From DATGSL01 sp964645585 (GTDB lineage Bacteria > Verrucomicrobiota > Verrucomicrobiia > Opitutales > T3Sed10-336), in contig CAZYAN010000074.1 in assembly GCA_964645585.1 (NCBI GenBank), positions 1-13,639 on the forward strand: a stretch of DNA of 13,639 nucleotides. The letters run 5' to 3'. Both the position numbers and the translations under genes were made by a program. The notes under the pieces were generated by a model, which did not search any database, was not told the DNA's origin, and saw only the letters and a list, made by a program, of their open reading frames with translations. Positions 6,828 to 12,254 of the stretch are shown here, piece after piece (positions within the stretch are counted from its first letter, which is position 1; every line of letters starts with the position of its first letter).

Positions 6828-7567
6828 CGTTCGACGACGCCTTTTTTCCAGACGTACGGGATCTTTTCGACGAGAAAGGCGCTTGCCAGCCGCACGCCGT
6901 CGATTTGCAGAGCATCGAGAAAAGGAACATGAAAATCTTTGACTCGGACCGGACGCGGTTTCCAGCCGCGCCGCAACCCTTCGATTCGCACGACGGTTCT
7001 TGTTGCGGCGTCAAAATTGAAGGTGAACGGCAGCGGGCCGGCGAAGCGGCGGGCTTCCGTCCAATCAGAAAACGGGGAGCCTTCAGGAAGCGCGACGGCA
7101 GTTTCGGCCTCGTTCGCCGGGGGAACGACTTCGACACGGAATCCGGTCGACGGCGCCGCGACCGCGAGCCTTTCGTCATTCGCTTGAAACCGAACATCGG
7201 TCGTCTCGTACCGGTAGCGTGTAAACAGATTGCCAAAGCACTTCATGATCGGGCTGTTGGTTTCAGATCCGAGGATGTAGAGCCCGCGCAGGCGGCAGCC
7301 GGAGCAGGTTGTGCAGCGGACGAACGTCCGGTAGCCGGTCAGCACGAAGTTTCTTCCGGTCCATGCTGGAAAGCCGCGCGGACGGAGGCTGCGCGTGTCG
7401 ACCATAGCGACGGCGAGGAAGCCGGTCGCTCCATCGAGTGTTTCGAGCGACAGGCATTCCGGAATCAGGCGCGTCAGCCCGGCCGCCGGGGCGGCGAACG
7501 TCAGGACGAGCGAATGTTCGAAGAAGGCTTCAACCGCGAAGGGATGGTTTTTGAGGAAGTTCAGCAT
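6815..7567 (-). CDS. DUF2071 family protein with a CxxCxxC cluster
   Basis: A 250-aa soluble protein matching DUF2071 (YqjF-like, acetoacetate-decarboxylase-type barrel). Recognisable parts are the start FLKNHPFAVEAFFEHSLVLTF (4-24), LRGLYILGSETNS (93-105), GNLFTRYRY (112-120) and the closing segment SAFLVEKIPYVWKKG (229-243). No enzymatic activity is established for the family. Unusual here is the cluster Cys85-x2-Cys88-x2-Cys91 just before the LRGLYIL strand, which looks able to bind a metal. The frame continues 18 codons upstream to 7621, but Met at 7567 fits the family N-terminus. That start lies inside the end of the 65-aa membrane-protein gene (38-nt overlap), and the gene's 3' end overlaps the methyltransferase gene by 13 nt. 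Both overlaps point to translational coupling. Confidence 0.85.
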   Translation of the reverse strand: MLNFLKNHPFAVEAFFEHSLVLTFAAPAAGLTRLIPECLSLETLDGATGFLAVAMVDTRSLRPRGFPAWTGRNFVLTGYRTFVRCTTCSGCRLRGLYILGSETNSPIMKCFGNLFTRYRYETTDVRFQANDERLAVAAPSTGFRVEVVPPANEAETAVALPEGSPFSDWTEARRFAGPLPFTFNFDAATRTVVRIEGLRRGWKPRPVRVKDFHVPFLDALQIDGVRLASAFLVEKIPYVWKKGVVERWNN

Positions 7568-7727
7568 AAGCGGTAGAGTCGGTTCTTTTGAATGGTTCTC
7601 GTGTCTGAGGCGGCAAGACAAAACCGTTCACCAAGACGAGGACGATGAACAGCGCGGCGAAGAATCCGTTGAGCGGGCCCCAAAGCAGCAGGTCGGGCGC
7701 GACCAAGATTTCGATGACGTTCATCAT
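7530..7727 (-). CDS. Small single-helix membrane protein (65 aa), first gene of the overlapping operon
   Basis: A 65-aa protein with one strong hydrophobic segment (about 13-38, rich in Leu, Phe and Val), a short acidic N-terminal part and a basic/polar tail (residues 42-65, with QTREPFKRTD). I do not recognise a family. Support for its being real: it is in the right place and orientation, its start faces the S41 gene across an 85-bp gap, and its 3' end overlaps the DUF2071 start by 38 nt, continuing the chain of overlaps in this operon. Two tandem ATG codons (7725-7727 and 7722-7724) can start it, with a weak GGA just upstream. It could be a membrane anchor or subunit for the downstream proteins. 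The alternative is a chance open frame in the leader of the DUF2071 gene. Confidence 0.5.
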   Translation of the reverse strand: MMNVIEILVAPDLLLWGPLNGFFAALFIVLVLVNGFVLPPQTREPFKRTDSTAYAELPQKPSLRG

Positions 7728-7755
7728 TCCAACGGCCGTTTCTCTGCACGGGCCG

Positions 7756-7785
7756 TTGAAACCTCGCGCTGCGTATCTTTACAAA
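7756..7785 (+). promoter_or_regulatory. Sigma70-like promoter for the S41 protease-tsaD operon
   Basis: The -35 candidate is TTGAAA (7756-7761, 5/6) and the -10 is TACAAA (7780-7785, 4/6), with an 18-nt spacer. A start point near 7792 would leave a leader of about 20 nt before the ATG at 7813. It lies in the 85-bp divergent gap between the minus-strand membrane operon and this gene. No equally good promoter was found for the opposite direction. Confidence 0.4.
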
Positions 7786-7812
7786 GCGGTTTTTCTGCGC
7801 ACACTTGCGAAG

Positions 7813-9135
7813 ATGATTCGGCGTAATCTTCCGACGTTCATCCTTCTTGTCCTGCTGATCAACGCCGGCTTTGGAGCGTTTCTGCTCGGGCAGCGGCGCT
7901 CCGACGGGGGGCGAAGCGATTACTACCAGCACGTATCGTACTTCGGCAGCGTGCTGGAGATGGTCAAGGACGAGTATGTCGACAAAGACATCGATTACCA
8001 GGCGCTGACCGAGTCGGCGCTCCAGGGGATGCTTCAGTCGCTTGATCCGCATTCCGAGCTGCTTGTCGAGTCGCGGTATGAGGATCTGCAATCGCAAACC
8101 CGGCAGCAGTTTGGGGGAATCGGTATCCAGATCGAGCGTCGCGACGAGCGGATCACGATCATCGCGCCGATCGCCGGCACGCCCGGCGAAGAAGCGGGGT
8201 TCATCTCGGGCGATCAGATCGTCCGGGTAAATGAAACAAACACCGAGCAGGCCACCCTTGAGGAGATCGTTGATCTGCTGCGGGGTGAACCCGGATCAAA
8301 AGTTACGATCACCGTCTACCGTCCGCAAACCGGCGAAACGATCGAGAAGACCGTTGCGCGCGAGATTATTCGCATCGAGAGCGTCCGCAACGCGCGGATC
8401 ATTGATGATGGTATCGGCTATGTGCAGGTCACCCAGTTCGGCGAGCGGACCGGCAAGGAATTTCTCGCCGCGATCGAATCCCTTGAAGAGCAGGGAATGA
8501 AGGGCTTGATTATCGACTTGCGCAATAATCCCGGCGGCCTTCTGACCGCTTCGGTTGAAGTCGCGGAAGTCTTTTTTAAACCAAATGAGCTCGTCGTCTA
8601 CACCCAGGGGCGCGACGAGACCAGCCGGCAGGAAATCCGTGCGAGGCGCAATGGCACTGAACGCGAGTTTCCTATCGCGGTGCTGGTCAATGCCGGGTCG
8701 GCCAGCGCGTCGGAGATTGTCGCCGGCGCGCTTCAGGACACGAACCGAGCGGTAATCGTCGGAGAGCGGTCGTTTGGAAAAGGCTCCGTTCAGACGATCT
8801 TTCCCCTGCGCAACAACAGCGCTCTGCGCCTGACAACCGCGAAGTATTACACGCCGGGAGGGCAGGTGATTCATGAGCGCGGCGTGATTCCCGATATCGT
8901 GGTCGAGCTGACGCCGGAGGAGGAGGTCAAGCTGCGCGTGCAGCGCAATCGGCCCGACATGGACGATCCGCGGGAATTCCGGCTGCGATTCGGTTTTGAT
9001 CCGATCGAGGACCGGCAATTGCAGGCGGCGGTCGATGCGCTCCACGGACTTTTCCTTTTTGTTCAGCAGCGGAAGCAGGCGGAAGACATCTATGCGGTGG
9101 CCGGTCGCGGGGCGGATGATGATTCTCGGAATTGA
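7813..9135 (+). CDS. C-terminal processing peptidase (S41 family, CtpA-like)
   Basis: A 440-aa periplasmic serine protease tethered by an N-terminal signal anchor (residues 8-26, after a basic MIRR). The order is typical: an N-terminal helical region (40-90, with LDPHSELL at 77-84), a PDZ domain (about 95-172: GGIGIQIE, GTPGEEAGFISGDQIVRVN) and the tail-specific protease core. The catalytic dyad is Ser298 in NAGSASASEI (293-302) and Lys323 in SFGKGSVQ (320-327), 25 residues apart as in other CTPs; IIDLRNNPGG (233-242) is also conserved. Family members trim C-terminal tails of periplasmic proteins or regulate peptidoglycan hydrolases; the substrate here is unknown. The frame is open back to 7645, but that part is antisense to the membrane operon. 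Met at 7813 gives the anchor directly and follows a promoter. The 3' end overlaps tsaD by 20 nt. Confidence 0.93.
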   Translation: MIRRNLPTFILLVLLINAGFGAFLLGQRRSDGGRSDYYQHVSYFGSVLEMVKDEYVDKDIDYQALTESALQGMLQSLDPHSELLVESRYEDLQSQTRQQFGGIGIQIERRDERITIIAPIAGTPGEEAGFISGDQIVRVNETNTEQATLEEIVDLLRGEPGSKVTITVYRPQTGETIEKTVAREIIRIESVRNARIIDDGIGYVQVTQFGERTGKEFLAAIESLEEQGMKGLIIDLRNNPGGLLTASVEVAEVFFKPNELVVYTQGRDETSRQEIRARRNGTEREFPIAVLVNAGSASASEIVAGALQDTNRAVIVGERSFGKGSVQTIFPLRNNSALRLTTAKYYTPGGQVIHERGVIPDIVVELTPEEEVKLRVQRNRPDMDDPREFRLRFGFDPIEDRQLQAAVDALHGLFLFVQQRKQAEDIYAVAGRGADDDSRN

Positions 9136-10156
9136 GAGTTCGTGCGACGAATCGGCGCTCGCTCTTTTTTCGCCGGAGCGCGGCCTGATCGGCGAATGGA
9201 TTTCGACCCAGATCGACCTCCATCGAATTTACGGCGGGGTGGTTCCCGATCTTGCCAGCCGCGAGCATTTGCGCGCGTTTCCCGCGCTCTGCGACGCGTT
9301 TCGGCAAGAGGCTCGATGGGAGGACGTTTCTGAGATCGCCGTGACCAACGGCCCCGGCCTTGCCGCGTGTCTTGCCCTCGGGATTTCGCTCGCGAAGAGT
9401 CTTGCCGTCGCGCGCGGAATTCCGGTGCGCGGGATCAATCATTTGCGCGGTCACGCCTATTCGCCATTCATTCCCCTCCACGAGGAGAATCCAGCGGCGT
9501 TCCGGGAGCGGTTCGCGGCATTGACGCCGCACTTGGGCCTGCTTGTCAGCGGCGGCAACACGGTTCTCTTTTCACTCGACGCGCAAGGGAAAATCGAACC
9601 GGCAGCCAGCACGGTCGACGACGCCGCCGGCGAAGCGCTCGACAAAGGTGCGAAGCTTTTAGGGCTCGGCTACCCGGGCGGTCCGGCGATCGAGGAGCTC
9701 GCCGCGAAGGGAGATCCGGACGCGTTCGCGTTTCCGCGCGCTTTTCCTTCGCGCAAGGAACGGAAATTCAGCTTCAGCGGCCTCAAGACCAGTTTACGCT
9801 ATTTGCTGGAGAAGATGTCGGACCAGGAACTCGAGGCTCGCCTGCCGGACCTGTGCGCGAGCTATCAGGAAGCGGTGGTTCAGGCGCTTGCGGTCAAATT
9901 GCGGCAGGTGCTCGAAGGCGGAAACTATCGGAGCGCCGGCCTCTCCGGCGGCGTTTCGAATAACCGGCGATTGCGCGAGGTGTGCGCCGCGGTCGCGGAG
10001 GCCGCCGGCGTTCCGCTTTACCGCGCGCGGCCCCGGCACACGGGCGACAACGCGGCGATGATCGCCTTTGCCGCCTACGCGGATCCTTTGACTTCTGATG
10101 CCGAATCGGGGCTTGCTGTGACCCTTCATCCCGCCCGCGCGATCACCGTGGCGTAA
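9116..10156 (+). CDS. tsaD: tRNA N6-adenosine threonylcarbamoyltransferase TsaD
   Basis: TsaD (Kae1/Qri7 family) transfers the threonylcarbamoyl group from threonylcarbamoyl-AMP to tRNA A37 in the TsaBDE system, in the cytoplasm. The 346-aa product has the ASKHA-fold signatures: MMILGIESSCDES (1-13), NGPGL (78-82), the metal ligands His109 and His113 in NHLRGHAYS, LVSGGNT (143-149), STVDDAAGEALDKGAKLLG (165-183), FSFSGLKT (218-225), LSGGVSNNRRLR (276-287) and HTGDNAAM with ligand Asp311. The usual HMEGH is HLRGH here, with both histidines kept. The ATG at 9116 matches the family 'MxILGIE' start; the next codon is also ATG. The gene overlaps the S41 protease gene by 20 nt in another frame, so translation is likely coupled. 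Its partner tsaE is at the left end of the window. Confidence 0.96.
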   Translation: MMILGIESSCDESALALFSPERGLIGEWISTQIDLHRIYGGVVPDLASREHLRAFPALCDAFRQEARWEDVSEIAVTNGPGLAACLALGISLAKSLAVARGIPVRGINHLRGHAYSPFIPLHEENPAAFRERFAALTPHLGLLVSGGNTVLFSLDAQGKIEPAASTVDDAAGEALDKGAKLLGLGYPGGPAIEELAAKGDPDAFAFPRAFPSRKERKFSFSGLKTSLRYLLEKMSDQELEARLPDLCASYQEAVVQALAVKLRQVLEGGNYRSAGLSGGVSNNRRLREVCAAVAEAAGVPLYRARPRHTGDNAAMIAFAAYADPLTSDAESGLAVTLHPARAITVA

Positions 10157-10160
10157 GGCG

Positions 10161-10200
10161 ATTTTGGATTTTAGATTTCAAATTTCAAATTTTAGATTTG
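10161..10200. repeat. AT-rich direct repeats after tsaD
   Basis: A 40-nt block of almost pure A/T inside GC-rich DNA. ATTTTAGATTT occurs at 10168-10178 and 10189-10199, with the variant ATTTTGGATTT at 10161-10171. Between them is a tandem 7-mer, CAAATTT twice (10179-10192). It begins just after the tsaD stop. Similar 'AAATTT/GATTTC' blocks occur as dispersed intergenic repeats in PVC genomes (recollection, not tested here). The left edge of the window has a related ATTGAAATTGAAAAT stretch. Confidence 0.55.
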
Positions 10201-10207
10201 GAAAGGC

Positions 10208-10230
10208 GGAAGCGGCTTCCAGCCGCTTCC
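10208..10230. repeat. GC-rich perfect hairpin between tsaD and the M20 gene
   Basis: GGAAGCGGC (10208-10216) and GCCGCTTCC (10222-10230) form a perfect 9-bp stem around a 5-nt loop, TTCCA. No T-tract follows, so it is not a textbook Rho-independent terminator. It could block 3' exonucleases, assist termination, or be a REP-like element. A further GCGCTTCC copy at about 10244-10251 echoes one arm. Confidence 0.6.
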
Positions 10231-10269
10231 AAGCGTCAGGACGGCGCTTCCACTTTGCGCAACAGCAGT

Positions 10270-10273
10270 GAGG
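10270..10273 (+). promoter_or_regulatory. Shine-Dalgarno GAGG that sets the M20 start
   Basis: GAGG lies 6 nt before the ATG at 10280, a normal spacing. An in-frame GTG at 10268 overlaps this motif and would add only four residues, so the ATG is the better start. It is the clearest ribosome binding site in the window. Confidence 0.6.
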
Positions 10274-10279
10274 TTTTTA

Positions 10280-11869
10280 ATGAACGGTAGAACTTGGATC
10301 GGAATGGTGGCTGCTTGCGCGGTGTTTTGTGGAGGTGCTCTTCCCGTGGGGGCGGCTGAGCGGCTGGAGGAGTTGAAACAGGAGGCTGCGGAGCGGGTTG
10401 ACGCTCAGGCCAAGCTCGCGCAGGAGATTGTTGACAGCCTTTTCAGTTTCGCCGAACTCGGCTTTCAAGAATTTGAGACCGCGCGTTACCTGACGGCGAT
10501 TCTTGAAGAGAATGGATTCACGATCAAACGGGGTGTGGCTGGAATTCCTACCGCGTGGGTTGCCACATGGGGTGCGGGCAAGCCGGTGATTTCGCTCGGC
10601 AGCGACGTCGACGGTCTTCCGCAGGTGTCGCAAAAGCCAGGGGTGGCCCGCTATGAACCGATCGTGCCAGGAGCGCCCGGACATGGCGAGGGACATAATT
10701 CCGGTTTGGCCATAACGGTCACATCGGCGCTCGCGGTCAAGGCGATCATGGAGCGCGAAGGCTTGTCGGGGACGCTCCACTTGTGGCCGGGTATCGCGGA
10801 GGAGATTCTTGGTGCGAAGGCGCATTTTGTCCGTGCCGGAGTTTTCGACGATGTCGACGCGGTTCTGTTTTGCCATGTTTCCTCGACCCTGCGAACCTGG
10901 TGGGGCGATCATCCCGGCCGCGCGCTGGTGTCGGTGGAGTATCTCTTCGAGGGCGAGGAAGCACACGGCGGAGTTTCCCCATGGGCGGGCCGCAGCGCTC
11001 TCGATGCCGTGCAATTGATGAACACCGGCTGGGAGTATCGTCGCGAGCACCTCCGTCCCCAGCAGCGCTCGCACTACGTGATCACCAGCGGCGGCGATCA
11101 GCCGAACGTCGTTCCGGCCAACGCCTCGGTCTGGTACTATTTCCGCGAGACCGACTACGACCAAGTGATGCGGATGTGGGAGATCGGCAACTTGATTGCC
11201 AAAGGCGCGGCGATGATGACCGACACCTCCGTCAAATGGCGCGTGCTCGGGGCGGCTTGGCCTCGCTATATGAATCGCCCGCTCGCCGAGGCGATGCACG
11301 CCAACGTTGTCGATGTCGGTATGCCGAACTGGTCGGAGGACGATCAAGAATTCGCGCGCGCGGTCCAGCGCTTGCGCGGCGTGCGGGAGCGCGGGCTCCA
11401 GACGACGGTCTCCAAGGAACTCGACGGCAGGGAACGGATTCCCGACAGCGAAAAGCAGTCGGGCGGTTCCGACGACATCGGCGATGTTTCGTGGGTCGTG
11501 CCGACCGTCCATCTGCTTTATCCGAGCAACATCCCGGGCATCGGCATTCACCACCGCTCCTCGACGATGGCGATGGCGACACCGATCGCGCACAAAGGCG
11601 CCGTCGCCGCCGCCAAGGTGTACGCGAGGACGATGCTCGACCTTTTGCTGCGGCCCGAGATTCTCGAAGAGGCGCGTGATTTCTTCGACAACGTACAGCG
11701 TCGCGACCGCGACTATATTTCTTTCCTGCCACCGGACGAACCTCCGCCGATTTGGATGAACGAGGAAACCATGGAAAAATACCGTCCGGCCCTGCGGGAA
11801 TTTTATTACGACCCCGAACGCTACGACACGTATCTCGAACAACTCGGCATCGACTACCCGTCGCTGTGA
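10280..11869 (+). CDS. Exported M20 family amidohydrolase (AbgB-like)
   Basis: A 529-aa metalloamidohydrolase with a Sec signal peptide (residues 1-26, ending VGAA). The catalytic domain shows FSFAELGFQEFETARYL (55-71), SLGSDVDGLPQ (105-115), GAPGHGEGHNSG (131-142), the Glu174-Glu175 pair in GIAEEILG, His199 in FCHV, the dimerisation insert with EEAHGGVSPWAGRSALDAV (226-244), GGSDDIGDVSW (395-405) and IAHKG (436-440). This resembles p-aminobenzoyl-glutamate hydrolase B and related amino-acid amide hydrolases. The metal-ligand Cys of the common GHGCGHN motif is Glu137 here. About 70 C-terminal residues (460-529) extend past the core. The substrate is unknown; a periplasmic N-acyl amino acid or amide is likely. 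It is probably transcribed separately from tsaD, given the 123-nt gap with a hairpin and its own ribosome binding site. Confidence 0.9.
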   Translation: MNGRTWIGMVAACAVFCGGALPVGAAERLEELKQEAAERVDAQAKLAQEIVDSLFSFAELGFQEFETARYLTAILEENGFTIKRGVAGIPTAWVATWGAGKPVISLGSDVDGLPQVSQKPGVARYEPIVPGAPGHGEGHNSGLAITVTSALAVKAIMEREGLSGTLHLWPGIAEEILGAKAHFVRAGVFDDVDAVLFCHVSSTLRTWWGDHPGRALVSVEYLFEGEEAHGGVSPWAGRSALDAVQLMNTGWEYRREHLRPQQRSHYVITSGGDQPNVVPANASVWYYFRETDYDQVMRMWEIGNLIAKGAAMMTDTSVKWRVLGAAWPRYMNRPLAEAMHANVVDVGMPNWSEDDQEFARAVQRLRGVRERGLQTTVSKELDGRERIPDSEKQSGGSDDIGDVSWVVPTVHLLYPSNIPGIGIHHRSSTMAMATPIAHKGAVAAAKVYARTMLDLLLRPEILEEARDFFDNVQRRDRDYISFLPPDEPPPIWMNEETMEKYRPALREFYYDPERYDTYLEQLGIDYPSL

Positions 11870-11888
11870 CCGCATCGGCGCAGACGAG

Positions 11889-11920
11889 GTCTGAAGCGCT
11901 GTATGTCTGAAGCGCTGTAT
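11889..11920. repeat. Perfect 16-nt tandem duplication
   Basis: GTCTGAAGCGCTGTAT occurs twice head to tail at 11889-11904 and 11905-11920 with no mismatch. It lies 20 nt after the M20 stop codon. Each unit contains the palindrome AGCGCT, so the two copies could also pair as a 6-bp stem. Confidence 0.9.
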
Positions 11921-11966
11921 CAAATTTACCGATACGCCTGAATTCAGCCTTAAGACCTAGGTTTTC

Positions 11967-12109
11967 AACCGCAAATCCACGCAAATTGGCGCAAATAAAA
12001 ACTTGCGAGTCGAGTCTGAGGATTGTGCTTGTCTCATTTGTAAATAAAAGTACCGGGACAGCGCTTTATAGTTCATTCAATTTAAGACCATTGGTGTCCA
12101 TTCGCGGTT
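11967..12109. repeat. Degenerate inverted repeat with CGCAAAT units
   Basis: The left arm (11967-11989) starts AACCGCAAAT and contains three spaced CGCAAAT units (about 11970, 11980 and 11990). The right arm (12088-12109), read on the minus strand, starts AACCGCGAATGGACACCAAT. The arms match at roughly three quarters of positions over about 22 nt and bound about 100 nt of AT-rich DNA. 'AACCGCGAAT...' phrases are recurrent intergenic repeats in PVC-group genomes (recollection). The whole may be a decayed MITE-like or REP-like element. Confidence 0.45.
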
Positions 12110-12254
12110 TTCCAGTTGCGGTGTTGAGGGCGCAGGTTGAATGGGGCGAGGATATTAACAGCTTGACCCGATTCCGCCGGTAGGGCAGTCTGATCGCAGT
12201 TGCGCGCGCTTATCTCGGTCCCTGCACCTGCTCGTTCCTCGACCTCTCAATACC

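Larger units (their letters stand above)
11870..12254. other. Intergenic stretch with repeats, no supported gene
   Basis: These 385 nt separate the M20 gene from the FN3-type gene. They hold a perfect 16-nt tandem duplication (11889-11920), the palindromes CTGAATTCAG (11938-11947) and CCTAGG (11956-11961), and a degenerate inverted repeat (11967-12109) with three CGCAAAT units at its left end. Base composition is more AT-rich than in the flanking genes. A TTGACC at 12163-12168 resembles a -35 box but has no good -10 partner. No tRNA or riboswitch-like fold was recognised. Confidence 0.6.

Noticed and set aside
7645..7812. 56-codon upstream extension of the S41 protease
   Set aside because: It overlaps the membrane operon on the other strand, and a basic, hydrophobic signal anchor begins at the ATG at 7813 behind a promoter candidate.
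10277..11923. 548-aa open frame antisense to the M20 amidohydrolase
   Set aside because: It covers a well-supported gene almost exactly and has no recognisable motif; it is a codon-bias shadow.
11986..12183. 65-aa open frame between the M20 and FN3 genes
   Set aside because: It is mostly translated repeat sequence from the inverted-repeat region, with no ribosome binding site and no recognisable similarity.
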